From contig JARIAR010000028.1 of assembly GCA_029257805.1 (NCBI GenBank), forward strand, positions 1 through 44,510: DNA of 44,510 nucleotides, read 5' to 3'. Both the position numbers and the translations under genes were made by a program. The notes under the pieces are model-generated. The model was not told the origin of the DNA. It searched no databases and saw only the letters and a list, made by a program, of their open reading frames with translations. Below, one piece after another: positions 1-9,107 of the stretch. The DNA comes from Blautia sp. (GTDB lineage: Bacteria; Bacillota; Clostridia; Lachnospirales; Lachnospiraceae). Numbering within the stretch: the stretch's first letter is position 1; every line of letters starts with the position of its first letter.

Positions 1-102
1 AGTAATTAACTATAATGTTATTTATTGTTATTTTTCAAATCCAGCAAATTGTTGTTAATCACAAATCTCCTGTTTTTACGGTTTTTCTTTAGATTGAGAA
101 AT

Positions 103-142
103 AAAAAAGCCGAAATTCTTGAAAAAATCAAGACATTTCGGC
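103..142 (-). terminator. Intrinsic terminator after tRNA-Arg
   Basis: Read on the minus strand, a long stem (GCCGAAAT pairing with ATTTCGGC, continued by a TCTTGA/TCAAGA segment across one bulge) is followed directly by a run of six T. It lies just downstream of tRNA-Arg and most likely ends that transcript. Confidence 0.8.
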
Positions 143-152
143 ATTGTTGGCG

Positions 153-224
153 CACCCCCTGCGAGAATCGAACTCACAACTAACCCTTAGGAGGGGTTTA
201 TTATATCCATTTAACTAAGAGGGC
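153..224 (-). tRNA. tRNA-Arg (anticodon CCT)
   Basis: On the minus strand the sequence folds as a cloverleaf. The acceptor strand GCCCTCT pairs with AGGGGGT, the D stem is GTTA/TAAT, the anticodon stem is AACCC/GGGTT with loop CTCCTAA (anticodon CCT, reading AGG), and the T stem is GTGAG/CTCGC with loop TTCGATT. The acceptor end is odd: position 1-72 is a G-U pair, and after discriminator G the genome reads CGCCA, so a CCA exists but is two bases too far downstream. The CCA may be added after processing at G73, or the 3' end may be altered. It has its own promoter and terminator. Confidence 0.85.
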
Positions 225-281
225 TTTTTTAATCTTATTGATTTTCACCTATAGGCTAAACTATATCGTAAGTTTAATTGT

Positions 282-310
282 ACTATATTTTTTTCAGAAA
301 AACAAGTCAA
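282..310 (-). promoter_or_regulatory. Promoter of tRNA-Arg
   Basis: On the minus strand, TTGACT at 310-305 and TATAGT at 287-282 are separated by exactly 17 bases. This is a good housekeeping (sigma-A-type) promoter pointing at tRNA-Arg, and it lies just after the stop codon of the DUF3881-like gene. Confidence 0.7.
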
Positions 311-313
311 AAT

Positions 314-1189
314 TTAAAAGTGCAATTGACCCTGCAGCCAGATCAGGCCTTTAAATCTACGGCCAATCTGAGGTTCTCCCAACAAATCTTTTTTGTTAAT
401 ACATACATCAAACTGCACATCATTGCTTTCTAATGTTAATTGACAAATTTCTTCTCCTGTTAAAATATTTTTGAATTCCATAAAGTCCAGAATTTCTCCC
501 ATTATATTATATTGATCGCATTCAATGCCATATGGCATAAAATAAGAGTCTACAATGGTAAAAATATCTTCTGTAGAAATGCGTTGAGAAATCATAGTAT
601 ACGTATCCATATCTTCCATAGTAAGACTTTCCATTGCTTCCTCATCGCCATTTCTGGCAGCTGCTATGAGATTACTTCTATTTTTTGTCATCTCACGCTC
701 AACTTTCACTGCTTCTTTATCTTTTTGCAAGGGAAGAAGAATTCTTCCCTCGCTTGCAAGTCCTGAAATTGTCAATGCCTGCTTTTCTCTTGGAAAATCC
801 TGTTTCCTATTTTCCTGCATATATTCTGCTGCATTTTGAAGATAAAAAATCAGCGTAACTCCTATTCGAAGATCATCACAGGCGCCAGCATAAGATTCTC
901 TTTCTGCATGACGTTCTACTACAACACGTTCATTTGTTGTAATCCCGGTTCCTCTGAAAAATGGGAAATAGTATTCTGTGTGAAAAACATTATTTTCATC
1001 ATACTGTCCACAAACTGTAATTCCACAATCACAGCCGTAGTTTTTTGAAAACTCCGTAAAAACACCATCTTCATAAGATTCTACTGTGTTTTTTTCATCA
1101 TATGTTTCAATGACATCCTTGATGATTTCTTTTATTTCGCTTCTCTTTTTTACTTCTGAAAATCCTACTGCTTTTAAATATTTATGCAC
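314..1189 (-). CDS. DUF3881-like conserved protein of unknown function
   Basis: This is a 291-residue soluble protein with no signal peptide or membrane segment visible. Its size, its opening (HKYLKAVGFSE) and its place beside serS match what I recall of the clostridial family DUF3881; the family name is recognition, not a search result. The start is GTG, chosen because a strong AAGGAGGTG ribosome-binding site lies just upstream and no ATG fits. It follows serS by 27 bases on the same strand, so it is probably the last gene of a parA-parB-DUF4446-serS transcript. No catalytic motif is recognised and the function is unknown. Confidence 0.75.
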   Translation of the reverse strand: MHKYLKAVGFSEVKKRSEIKEIIKDVIETYDEKNTVESYEDGVFTEFSKNYGCDCGITVCGQYDENNVFHTEYYFPFFRGTGITTNERVVVERHAERESYAGACDDLRIGVTLIFYLQNAAEYMQENRKQDFPREKQALTISGLASEGRILLPLQKDKEAVKVEREMTKNRSNLIAAARNGDEEAMESLTMEDMDTYTMISQRISTEDIFTIVDSYFMPYGIECDQYNIMGEILDFMEFKNILTGEEICQLTLESNDVQFDVCINKKDLLGEPQIGRRFKGLIWLQGQLHF

Positions 1190-1216
1190 ACAAGCACCTC
1201 CTTAAAAAAGTCAGTT

Positions 1217-2509
1217 TTATGCACGCTTTTTCTCAATCTTAGTCATTCCACCCATATATGGCTGTAATGCTTTTGGAATATTTACAGAACCATCTTCATT
1301 TAAATTATTCTCCAGGAATGCGATCAACATTCTAGGCGGTGCTACAACTGTATTATTTAATGTATGAGCCAGATATTTTTTGCCATCTTTTCCGTTCACA
1401 CGGATTTTCAAACGACGTGCCTGCGCGTCTCCTAAATTAGAACAACTTCCTACTTCGAAATATTTCTTCTGACGCGGAGACCAGGCTTCAACATCAATAG
1501 ATTTTACTTTTAAGTCTGCCAGATCTCCGGAACAACATTCCAGAGTACGAACAGGAATATCCATGGAACGGAACAGATCTACTGTATTCTTCCAAAGTTT
1601 CTCAAACCACATTGGGCTATCTTCCGGTTCACATACAACAACCATTTCCTGTTTTTCAAACTGGTGGATTCTGTAAACGCCTCTTTCCTCTAATCCATGT
1701 GCACCTTTTTCTTTACGGAAGCAAGGAGAATAACTTGTAAGAGTTTTTGGAAGTTCTTCCTCTGGAATAATCTGATCAATAAATTTTCCAATCATGGAAT
1801 GTTCACTTGTTCCGATCAAGTATAAATCTTCTCCTTCGATTTTATACATCATCGCTTCCATTTCAGCAAAGCTCATAACACCTGTCACAACATTGCTTCG
1901 AATCATAAACGGTGGCACACAATAAGTAAATCCTCTGTCAATCATAAAATCACGTGCATAAGAGATTACTGCAGAATGCAATCTTGCAATATCCCCCATT
2001 AAATAATAGAATCCATTTCCAGCAACTCTTCTTGCGCTGTCCAAATCAATTCCATCAAAATTTTCCATAATATCTGTATGGTATGGAACCTCAAAATCCG
2101 GAACAACCGGCTCCCCGAATTTTTCCACTTCAACATTTTCACTGTCATCTTTTCCTATAGGAACAGATGGATCGATAATATTAGGAATTACCATCATATT
2201 TTTTAAGAGTTCTTCTTCTACTTCTTTTTCTCTTGCAGAAAGTTCTTCAATACGGCTTCCGGAAGCTGCTACCTGTTTCTTTACTTCTTCTGCTTCTTCT
2301 CTTTTTCCCTGTGCCATTAATGCACCAATCTGTTTAGATGTTTTATTTCTTTCAGCTCTTAAAGCTTCTACTTCTTGTTTGATTTCTCTGTTTTCTTTGT
2401 CCAGTTCCAAAACTTTATCCACCAATTCCAGTTTACTATCCTGGAATTTATTACGGATATTTTGCTTTACAATTTCCGGATTCTCTCTCACAAATTTAAT
2501 ATCTAACAT
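1217..2509 (-). CDS. serS: Serine--tRNA ligase
   Basis: Seryl-tRNA synthetase is a class II enzyme that charges tRNA-Ser with serine using ATP. The 430-residue length is normal for bacterial SerRS. The N-terminal ~110 residues form the long charged antiparallel coiled coil that grips the tRNA variable arm (rich in E, K, R and Q around residues 30-105). Class II motif 2 is visible as CFRKEKGAHGLEERG, the serine-site region as GSCSNLGDAQARR, and motif 3 as PPRMLIAFLENN with its invariant Arg. An AGGAGGAAT site precedes the ATG. It lies 58 bases after the DUF4446-like gene. I see no T-box leader, so it is probably expressed constitutively with the parAB cluster. Confidence 0.97.
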   Translation of the reverse strand: MLDIKFVRENPEIVKQNIRNKFQDSKLELVDKVLELDKENREIKQEVEALRAERNKTSKQIGALMAQGKREEAEEVKKQVAASGSRIEELSAREKEVEEELLKNMMVIPNIIDPSVPIGKDDSENVEVEKFGEPVVPDFEVPYHTDIMENFDGIDLDSARRVAGNGFYYLMGDIARLHSAVISYARDFMIDRGFTYCVPPFMIRSNVVTGVMSFAEMEAMMYKIEGEDLYLIGTSEHSMIGKFIDQIIPEEELPKTLTSYSPCFRKEKGAHGLEERGVYRIHQFEKQEMVVVCEPEDSPMWFEKLWKNTVDLFRSMDIPVRTLECCSGDLADLKVKSIDVEAWSPRQKKYFEVGSCSNLGDAQARRLKIRVNGKDGKKYLAHTLNNTVVAPPRMLIAFLENNLNEDGSVNIPKALQPYMGGMTKIEKKRA

Positions 2510-2567
2510 GTTATTCCTCCTGCTATCTCTAACACTTTTATTTTTTCTGCCTTTATCTTAAGCAGTT

Positions 2568-3086
2568 TTATTCTTCTATTTCTCCAAATCCAAAATTAAC
2601 AGCTTTCCGAAGTGCTTCTACTTCTTCCTGACTAAGCATCACATAGGATTCTCCCTTTACAATTTCTTTTAAATACAGAAAACAGTTATCTCTACTATGA
2701 ACTGCATTTAAAATCAAGCCTGAATTATCTTTATCCAGCATTGCCAAAGCAAAGCTCAATTTTCCTCCTACATCTTCAAACGCATCGTACTTTTCAACTC
2801 CGTATTTGCTGAAAATATACCCAAAGGAATTTTTTAAATAATTTATATCTTTCTCGTGATCTTCTTTTGCTTCGTAAAGTCTGTCTATCTGTGCAAACTT
2901 ACGTACAAACATCTTTTCCAGCGATTGTCCATTTGTTCCCTTCATAAACAATCTATATTTTTTCTCCAGACGACTCAGACGCATACTGCTGCTGACTACA
3001 TTTATTAGAAGGATAATAGACAAGATCAGCAATATGATAATGATAATGCCCGGATCAATTCCAAGGTTGTCAAAAATACCGCTCAT
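2568..3086 (-). CDS. DUF4446-like single-pass membrane protein
   Basis: This is a 172-residue protein. An N-terminal hydrophobic segment (about residues 13-35, rich in I and L) should anchor it in the membrane, followed by a charged, partly coiled region and a compact C-terminal domain facing the cytoplasm. Size, architecture and position between parB and serS match the clostridial family DUF4446, whose function is not known to me. It starts 11 bases after parB and so is almost certainly in the same operon. A membrane protein tied to ParAB could link segregation to the cell envelope, but that is inference from context only. Confidence 0.8.
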   Translation of the reverse strand: MSGIFDNLGIDPGIIIIILLILSIILLINVVSSSMRLSRLEKKYRLFMKGTNGQSLEKMFVRKFAQIDRLYEAKEDHEKDINYLKNSFGYIFSKYGVEKYDAFEDVGGKLSFALAMLDKDNSGLILNAVHSRDNCFLYLKEIVKGESYVMLSQEEVEALRKAVNFGFGEIEE

Positions 3087-3097
3087 TTATTTTCTCC

Positions 3098-4030
3098 TTA
3101 TCTAATCGATTCAAATAAATCTATAATTCTTTCTAATTCATCTTTAGAATAATATTCAATTTCTATTTTGCCCTTATCGTTCTTCTTTCTGTGAATAAAT
3201 ACTTTTGTACCCATAATCGTCTTCATTCTTTCTTCCAGACTTTCATATATGGCATCTTCTGTTGTATTTCGTTTCACATCTTTTACTTTTGGCGGATTCA
3301 GCATTTCTTTTACAAGCTTTTCTGTTTCCCGCACACTCATTTTTTCATCAAAAACTTTTAATGCTACAGCTGACTGCATTTCTTTATCTGACAAAGCTAA
3401 TATAGCTCTTGCATGACCTGCTGAAATCATTTCATCGATTAACATCTGCTGTACTTTTTCATCTAATTTCAAAAGCCGCATGGAATTTGTAACTGCTGTT
3501 CGGCTTTTTGATACACGCTCTGCAATTTCGTCTTGTTTTAAATTAAACTCTTCCATAAGACGTTTATAAGCCATAGCTTCTTCAATAGGATTCAGATCTT
3601 CTCTCTGTATGTTTTCTATGAGGGAGATTTCCACAACTTCCTGATCCGTAAATTCTTTTACGATTACAGGAACTTCTTTTAATCCTGCCATTTTTGCAGC
3701 ACGCCATCTTCTCTCTCCGGCTATTATTTCATAATACTCTTTTTTATCAGACACAAGAAGCGGTTGTAAAACTCCATACTGTTTAATTGATTCTGATAAC
3801 TCTAACAATGCATCTTCATCAAAATGTTTTCTAGGCTGTGAACGATTTGGTTCTACTTTTGAAATTTTTACTTTTTGTTCTACAGGGATTACTTTTTCTT
3901 TTTCAGATGATTTTTCTTTCTTTTCTGCCTGTATTTTTTCTTTTTTCATACTCTCTTTTTCAGAAGGTGATTTTGCAGGAATTAAGGCATCCAAACCTCT
4001 TCCAAGTCCCCCTGTTTTTCTTACAGCCAT
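3098..4030 (-). CDS. parB: Chromosome-partitioning protein ParB (Spo0J-like)
   Basis: ParB is the CTP-dependent clamp that loads at parS sites and spreads, recruiting SMC and stimulating ParA. The 310-residue protein starts with a basic RKTGGLGRGLDALI segment, typical of the ParA-activating tail. A K/E-rich linker follows (about residues 20-55), then the ParB/Srx CTP-binding fold, with PRKHFDEDAL and GERRWRAAKMAGL visible. The helix-turn-helix region is around QDEIAERVSKSRTAVTNSMR, and a C-terminal dimerisation domain ends the protein. Its start codon shares one base with the parA stop. Three perfect parS sites lie within about 2 kb upstream. Confidence 0.97.
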   Translation of the reverse strand: MAVRKTGGLGRGLDALIPAKSPSEKESMKKEKIQAEKKEKSSEKEKVIPVEQKVKISKVEPNRSQPRKHFDEDALLELSESIKQYGVLQPLLVSDKKEYYEIIAGERRWRAAKMAGLKEVPVIVKEFTDQEVVEISLIENIQREDLNPIEEAMAYKRLMEEFNLKQDEIAERVSKSRTAVTNSMRLLKLDEKVQQMLIDEMISAGHARAILALSDKEMQSAVALKVFDEKMSVRETEKLVKEMLNPPKVKDVKRNTTEDAIYESLEERMKTIMGTKVFIHRKKNDKGKIEIEYYSKDELERIIDLFESIR

Positions 4031-4797
4031 TATTCACCCTCCCTGTTTATTACTTCTTCTGCAAGAAGCCGATAGCTTTCTGCTCCCGATGATTTTGGAT
4101 CATATATATTAACTGGCAATCCATAACTTGGAGCTTCTGCAAGTCTTACATTTCGTGGAATAATTGTTTTATATATATTTTGATTCAAATTGTCTTTTAC
4201 ATTTTCTACAACCTGTAAAGAAAGATTTGTTCGCGCATCATACATAGTAAATACAACGCCTTCAATTTTTAATTTCTTATTCAATCTGTCTTTTACAAGA
4301 TCAATCGTATGGATCAGCTGAGACAATCCTTCCAACGCATAATATTCACATTGGATTGGTACTAATACAGATGTTGCTGCCGTCAATGCATTAATGGTAA
4401 GCATACTTAACGATGGAGGACAATCCATTATAATATAATCATATCGTCTTCTTATCTTATCTGTGATGCGTTTTAATATGTATTCTTTATCCTCTATTCC
4501 AATGAGTTCAATCTCTGATCCTGAAAGATTCATATTTGATGGAATCAAATCTACATTTTCCACCACATCTTTAATAATTGTATCTTTTACGTCTACCTCT
4601 CCCAAAAGAAGTTCATACAAGGTATTCTCTACCGCATTTTTGTCCACACCTAATCCACTTGTTGTGTTTCCCTGTGGATCGATATCAATCGCTAATACTT
4701 TTTTTCCTTTTTCTGCAAGACATGCGGAAAGATTAATAGCTGTCGTAGATTTTCCTACTCCGCCTTTCTGATTTGCAACTGCTATAATTCTACCCAA
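4030..4797 (-). CDS. parA: Chromosome-partitioning ATPase ParA (Soj-like)
   Basis: This is a Walker-type ATPase that acts with ParB in chromosome segregation and, in Bacillus, also modulates DnaA. The deviant Walker A motif KGGVGKST is near the N-terminus, the Walker A' region is LAIDIDPQGN, and Walker B is YIIMDCPPSL. An ATG 18 bases upstream (4815) would add six residues, but it lies before the ribosome-binding site. I prefer the TTG at 4797, which has GGGAGG six bases upstream and gives the usual family start GRIIAVANQKGG. Length is then 255 residues, normal for Soj. It is the first gene of the leftward parAB operon, with parS next to its promoter. Confidence 0.95.
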   Translation of the reverse strand: MGRIIAVANQKGGVGKSTTAINLSACLAEKGKKVLAIDIDPQGNTTSGLGVDKNAVENTLYELLLGEVDVKDTIIKDVVENVDLIPSNMNLSGSEIELIGIEDKEYILKRITDKIRRRYDYIIMDCPPSLSMLTINALTAATSVLVPIQCEYYALEGLSQLIHTIDLVKDRLNKKLKIEGVVFTMYDARTNLSLQVVENVKDNLNQNIYKTIIPRNVRLAEAPSYGLPVNIYDPKSSGAESYRLLAEEVINREGE

Positions 4798-4835
4798 ATT
4801 CACCCTCCCTTTCAAATGCAGAATTTGATATTTTC

Positions 4836-4864
4836 ATTATAACACTTTTATTTTTATCTTTCTA
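4836..4864 (-). promoter_or_regulatory. Probable parA promoter
   Basis: On the minus strand a perfect -10 TATAAT (4841-4836) lies 17 bases from a poor -35 (TAGAAA, 4864-4859). The first parS site begins six bases upstream of the -35. ParB bound or spreading from there could affect this promoter, which is an inference. Confidence 0.5.
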
Positions 4865-4869
4865 CCATA

Positions 4870-4885
4870 TGTTTCACGTGAAACA
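4870..4885. promoter_or_regulatory. parS site 1
   Basis: This is an exact copy of the 16-base palindrome TGTTTCACGTGAAACA, the established parS consensus bound by Spo0J/ParB in Firmicutes. It lies between parA and the divergent hydrolase gene, next to the parA promoter. Confidence 0.97.
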
Positions 4886-4959
4886 TAGAAAAAGGAATTT
4901 ATTTTTTTCTGTTTATTGTATAGTATACCCAAATGCAAGATTGTCTAATCACCTGTATA

Positions 4960-4975
4960 TGTTTCACGTGAAACA
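4960..4975. promoter_or_regulatory. parS site 2
   Basis: This is a second exact TGTTTCACGTGAAACA palindrome, 90 bases (start to start) from site 1. It lies just upstream of the hydrolase promoter, so bound ParB could reach both divergent promoters. Confidence 0.97.
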
Positions 4976-4996
4976 TGTGTAACACTTGAAAAAACA

Positions 4997-5025
4997 TTGT
5001 AAAAACACGGTTTTTAGCGTATAAT
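4997..5025 (+). promoter_or_regulatory. Promoter of the alpha/beta hydrolase gene
   Basis: TTGTAA and TATAAT are separated by 17 bases, 27 bases before the start codon. The -35 lies 21 bases after parS site 2. Confidence 0.65.
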
Positions 5026-5052
5026 AGTTTATTATAAGTAAGGAGGTTTATT

Positions 5053-6003
5053 ATGAAAAAAAGCAAGCACAAAATTCTTACGCTTTCTGTATTAATGGGT
5101 TCTGCTGCTGTTATTATTCACGCAGCAAATAAATTTATCGCAACTGCCGCCCAGTTAAAAGAAATGTTAAGCATTTCCAGTAAGAACTTTTATAATTGGC
5201 GTTTTGGAAAAGTTTATTATACAAAAAAAGGAAAAGGAACACCACTTCTTCTTATACATGATATGCTTCCCGGCGCTTCTGGATATGAATGGAATCGTAT
5301 CGAAAACGAACTGGCAACAGAATATACCGTATATACTGTTGATTTACTTGGCTGTGGTCGTTCTGATAAATCAGGTATCACGTATACAAACTTTTTATAT
5401 GTTCAACTAATTTCTGATTTTGTCAAAGATGTTATAAAAGAAAAAACAGATATGATTGCCAGTGGAATGTCATGTTCTTTTGCTATTATGTCCTGTTTAA
5501 ACGAAAAAGAATACTTAGGCAAACTTATGTTGGTTAATCCTCCAAGCTTAAAATCTCTCCAGAAAATACCACAAAAAAAAGAGAAGTTGCTTAAATTAGC
5601 CTTGGAAATTCCTGTTTTCGGTACACTTGTTTATCATATGCTTGTTTCATACGAGAACACCAAAAATCTTTTTATAGAAAAAATGTATTACAATCCATTT
5701 CATGTGCCAAATGATGTTATAGATGCTTATTATGAATCTGCTCATAAAGGTGGATGTTATGCAAAATTTATGTACGCAAGTCTTATTGGAAATTATATGA
5801 ACATTAGTATCAATCACGCTCTAGCTTCTATTGATAACTGCCTTTATATTGTAACCGGAGACGAAAACAACAGCGATTTTGTTATCGATGAATATACACA
5901 AATCAATCCTGCTATTGAAGCATCAAAAATCAATAAAACAAAACATTTTCCTCATTTGGAAGATCCAGAACATTTTCTGGAACAAGTCAGTATCTTCTTT
6001 TAA
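5053..6003 (+). CDS. Membrane-anchored or secreted alpha/beta hydrolase
   Basis: This is a 316-residue protein. A basic start (MKKSKHK) and a hydrophobic stretch (about residues 9-25) suggest a signal anchor or signal peptide. The rest fits the alpha/beta-hydrolase fold: an oxyanion-loop region around LLLIHDMLPGAS, DLLGCGRSDKSG after strand 4, a nucleophile elbow SGMSCSF, a candidate acid in TGDENNSD, and a candidate catalytic His in FPHLEDPEHF. The elbow is GxSxS, not the usual GxSxG. The substrate is unknown. AAGGAGG precedes the ATG. It is transcribed against the replication fork, unlike all its protein-coding neighbours, and is flanked by parS sites on both sides. Confidence 0.85.
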   Translation: MKKSKHKILTLSVLMGSAAVIIHAANKFIATAAQLKEMLSISSKNFYNWRFGKVYYTKKGKGTPLLLIHDMLPGASGYEWNRIENELATEYTVYTVDLLGCGRSDKSGITYTNFLYVQLISDFVKDVIKEKTDMIASGMSCSFAIMSCLNEKEYLGKLMLVNPPSLKSLQKIPQKKEKLLKLALEIPVFGTLVYHMLVSYENTKNLFIEKMYYNPFHVPNDVIDAYYESAHKGGCYAKFMYASLIGNYMNISINHALASIDNCLYIVTGDENNSDFVIDEYTQINPAIEASKINKTKHFPHLEDPEHFLEQVSIFF

Positions 6004-6005
6004 AG

Positions 6006-6045
6006 AAAAAAAGAGTATCAGTCTTTTAAAGCTGGTACTCTTTTT
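6006..6045 (+). terminator. Terminator of the hydrolase gene
   Basis: AAGAGTATCAG pairs, with one wobble, with CTGGTACTCTT across a short A/T loop, and a run of T follows. It starts right after the stop codon; parS site 3 begins at its end. Confidence 0.8.
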
Positions 6046-6046
6046 A

Positions 6047-6062
6047 TGTTTCACGTGAAACA
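6047..6062. promoter_or_regulatory. parS site 3
   Basis: This is a third exact TGTTTCACGTGAAACA palindrome, immediately after the hydrolase terminator. Together the three sites span about 1.2 kb. Confidence 0.97.
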
Positions 6063-6424
6063 TAATTTACTCTTTTTCCTGTCTTCTTTTCATTCTTTTT
6101 CCTTGTTTTCACTTGTTTTTTTTCTCTATTCCCTCTTATATTTCACCTTGTTTTGTTTTAACTTCCAAGTAATCTGCCCGTTTACTTTATTTTTTTCATT
6201 CATAACAATTATGATGATATAATCATTTTTCTCTGTTCTATAAATTGTCTTTTTTTCTGTTTTTTCTTGTTTTTCATATTTCAGTTTTTGTTGTTTTTCT
6301 GATTTTTTATGGTGTTTTTATTTCATTTTTTGTCTTTATTTTGTTATTTTTGTTATATTATTTTTGTATTATTTAGGATTATTTATCTTTTTTATATTTA
6401 TAACATTATTGATATTTTGTGCAA
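6063..6424. other. Extremely T-rich gene-free spacer
   Basis: About 360 bases contain no credible ORF, ribosome-binding site or RNA gene. The plus strand is dominated by T runs broken by single G or C, with repeated motifs such as TTATTTTTGTTAT and TTTTCTGTTTTTT. I cannot assign a function. It lies between parS site 3 and the rsmG terminator. Confidence 0.6.
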
Positions 6425-6462
6425 TTAAAAAAGAAGAAAAGCAAGCTTTTCTTCTTTTTTAA
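6425..6462 (-). terminator. Terminator after rsmG (symmetrical)
   Basis: A perfect 18-base inverted repeat (AAGAAGAAAAGC and its complement inside A/T runs) surrounds a two-base centre. T runs on both strands let it work in both directions. It begins ten bases beyond the rsmG stop. Confidence 0.85.
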
Positions 6463-6471
6463 TCACATTTT

Positions 6472-7200
6472 TCACATAATCCCCAGTGGCTCTTTTAACG
6501 GAGTCCCCGCTTTTCTTGGATACTTCCCAGGCGTGGATGCTATCTTCTCTATCAAAACAAGAGAGCGTTCAATTTCTGAATCCGGAAGTTTAAAATAACA
6601 AATATCTTTTATTTTCCCTCCAAGAAGAGCGATTGCTCTTGCTGCTTCCTCCGCTTCTTCCTGCACTTTCCCTGATTTATAAGAAATAAACATGCCTCCT
6701 TTTTTCACATATGGAAGACAATACTCAGACAATGTAGCTAAATTTGACACTGCTCTGGATACACACAAATCATATTGTTCTCTGTACTTCTTATTTTTAG
6801 CAAATTCCTCTGCACGTCCATGAATAGCGCTTATATTATTGAGATGTAACAGTTCAAACGTTTCTTCCAGAAAACCCACTCTTTTTTTCAACGAATCCAG
6901 AAGGCACATTTCCATATGAGGGTATGCGATTTTCATAGGAATGCCCGGAAAACCGGCTCCCGTCCCAATATCTATCACTTTCTTTACCTTATTTAAATCT
7001 GTTGCTTTTACACAGGCCAAACTATCTAGAAAATGTTTTGTTAAAACTTCCTGAAACTCTGTAATTCCCGTAAGATTCATAACTTTATTTTTTTCTATTA
7101 AATATTCATAATATTGAACAAATTGTTCTTTTTTTCTTTCATCTAACTGAATTCCAAGTTCTTCGCAACCTTTTTCCAAAATCGTCAGATCATATGTCAT
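6472..7200 (-). CDS. rsmG: 16S rRNA (guanine527-N7)-methyltransferase
   Basis: RsmG (GidB) methylates G527 of 16S rRNA using S-adenosylmethionine. At 242 residues it has the family length. The SAM-binding motif I appears as [20 protein letters not shown], with [14 protein letters not shown] after it and the [14 protein letters not shown] region further on. The N-terminal helical part contains VMNLTGI. Its ATG overlaps the end of mnmG by four bases (ATGA), and AAGGAGGGG lies inside the mnmG end, so the two are translationally coupled. It is the last gene of the rpmH-to-rsmG run of RNA-processing genes. Confidence 0.97.
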   Translation of the reverse strand: MTYDLTILEKGCEELGIQLDERKKEQFVQYYEYLIEKNKVMNLTGITEFQEVLTKHFLDSLACVKATDLNKVKKVIDIGTGAGFPGIPMKIAYPHMEMCLLDSLKKRVGFLEETFELLHLNNISAIHGRAEEFAKNKKYREQYDLCVSRAVSNLATLSEYCLPYVKKGGMFISYKSGKVQEEAEEAARAIALLGGKIKDICYFKLPDSEIERSLVLIEKIASTPGKYPRKAGTPLKEPLGIM

Positions 7201-9089
7201 TCCTTACCCCTCCTTTTCCCGTATTGTTCCATATAAACAAGCAAAACTGAAATATCTGCAGGAGAAACGCCGGAAATTCTAGATGCCTGTCCAATTGATA
7301 CCGGGCGATACATTTCCAATTTCTGACGCGCTTCTATGCGCAAACTGCCAACTTCTTCATAATTTAAATCTTCCGGTATTTTTTTTGCTTCCAGTTTTTT
7401 AAACTGTTCTACCTGCTTTAATTGTCTGCGGATATATCCATCATACTTCACATTAATGTCCACCTGTTCTTTTACATCCCACGGAATATCAGGTCTGTCC
7501 TCATCAATAGGTTCTACAGCCTCATAGGAAAGCTCCGGACGGCGGATAAGTTCAGCCAGGGTTGTTCCTGATTTTAGAGGTGTACTTCCATAAGATTCCA
7601 GGAGTTTTTGTACTTTTTCTGTTGCCCCGATATTCACATGCTCAATACGATGGATTTCTTCATCAATACGCTGTTCTTTTTCCAAAACCTTCTGATACGT
7701 TTCTTCATCGACGAGGCCTACCTGATATCCTTTTTTTCTAAGGCGCAGATCTGCATTGTCCTGTCTCAAAAGAAGACGATATTCTGCACGGCTGGTCATC
7801 ATACGGTAAGGTTCATGGTTCTCTTTCGTCACGAGATCATCAATCAGGACTCCAATATATGCTTCTGAACGGTCCAGAATAAGCTGTTCTTCGCCTTTTA
7901 TCTCCATAGCCGCATTTATACCTGCAATCAATCCCTGCGCTGCTGCTTCCTCATATCCAGAGCTTCCATTAAACTGTCCTGCACTAAAAAGCCCTTTTAT
8001 ATTTTTAAATTCCAATGTAGGATAAAGCTGCCTTGGATTAATGCAATCATATTCAATGGCATATGCATTTTTTACAATTCTTGCATTTTCCAATCCTGGT
8101 ACAGACCGATACATTTCATACTGAACATCTTCCGGAAGAGAACTTGACATTCCTCCTATATACATTTCATTTGTATAAAGTCCTTCCGGCTCAATAAATA
8201 CCTGATGGCGGTTTTTATCTGCAAATCGCACTACTTTATCCTCAATAGACGGACAGTAACGAGGGCCTGTTCCTTCTATCATTCCAGAATATAAAGGAGA
8301 ACGCTCAAGGTTATTGCGGATAATTTCATGTGTCTTTTCATTTGTATAAGTCAGCCAGCAAGATTGCTGCGGAATCTGGACCTCTTCCGGATCAGTAGAA
8401 AACGAAAATGGAACAACTCTTTTATCTCCAAACTGCTCTTCCATTTTACTATAATCAATACTGTTTCCCGCAATACGGGCCGGTGTTCCTGTTTTAAAAC
8501 GAAACATTTCAATTCCAAGTTCTTTAAGACAATCTGTAAGGTAATTTGCCGCCTGAAGCCCGTCAGGGCCTGTCTCATTACTTATATCCCCGTAGATACA
8601 CCGGGCTTTTAAATATGTTCCTGTACATAAAACCACAGCTTTACAGTTATATATTGCTCCGGAATACGTAACAACACCTTTTATCTTTCCATTCTCTGTA
8701 AGAAGCTTTGTAACCTCCCCCTGACGGATTACAAGATTCTCTGTATTTTCTAATGTCCGACGCATCTCATTGCTATATGCCTGCTTATCCGCCTGTGCAC
8801 GAAGGGAATGTACAGCCGGTCCTTTGGAACAGTTCAGCATCTTAGACTGTATAAATGTTTTATCTATATTTTTGCCCATTTCTCCCCCAAGGGCATCTAC
8901 TTCTTTTACAAGATGTCCTTTAGAACTCCCTCCTATATTCGGGTTACAGGGCATCAATGCAATGCTGTTTACACTTACCGTAAACATAATGGTAGAAAGC
9001 CCAAGACGGGCTGCTGCAAGGGCTGCTTCACATCCTGCATGTCCTGCTCCCACTACCACAACATCGTAATTTTCTATTACTGTCTTCAT
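7197..9089 (-). CDS. mnmG: tRNA uridine-34 carboxymethylaminomethyl-modification enzyme MnmG
   Basis: MnmG (GidA) is the FAD-dependent subunit of the MnmEG complex that modifies U34 at the wobble position of certain tRNAs. The 630-residue length is typical. The FAD dinucleotide-binding motif [19 protein letters not shown] is at about residues 12-30. Other family blocks seen are [32 protein letters not shown], and the C-terminal [19 protein letters not shown] and [11 protein letters not shown]. It lies 18 bases after mnmE on the same strand, consistent with the two partners being made together, and it overlaps rsmG. Confidence 0.98.
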   Translation of the reverse strand: MKTVIENYDVVVVGAGHAGCEAALAAARLGLSTIMFTVSVNSIALMPCNPNIGGSSKGHLVKEVDALGGEMGKNIDKTFIQSKMLNCSKGPAVHSLRAQADKQAYSNEMRRTLENTENLVIRQGEVTKLLTENGKIKGVVTYSGAIYNCKAVVLCTGTYLKARCIYGDISNETGPDGLQAANYLTDCLKELGIEMFRFKTGTPARIAGNSIDYSKMEEQFGDKRVVPFSFSTDPEEVQIPQQSCWLTYTNEKTHEIIRNNLERSPLYSGMIEGTGPRYCPSIEDKVVRFADKNRHQVFIEPEGLYTNEMYIGGMSSSLPEDVQYEMYRSVPGLENARIVKNAYAIEYDCINPRQLYPTLEFKNIKGLFSAGQFNGSSGYEEAAAQGLIAGINAAMEIKGEEQLILDRSEAYIGVLIDDLVTKENHEPYRMMTSRAEYRLLLRQDNADLRLRKKGYQVGLVDEETYQKVLEKEQRIDEEIHRIEHVNIGATEKVQKLLESYGSTPLKSGTTLAELIRRPELSYEAVEPIDEDRPDIPWDVKEQVDINVKYDGYIRRQLKQVEQFKKLEAKKIPEDLNYEEVGSLRIEARQKLEMYRPVSIGQASRISGVSPADISVLLVYMEQYGKRRGKE

Positions 9090-9107
9090 ATGGCATTCTC
9101 TCTTTCT

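Noticed and set aside
2510..2567. T-box leader before serS
   Set aside because: The gap is too short and no T-box sequence or specifier structure is visible.
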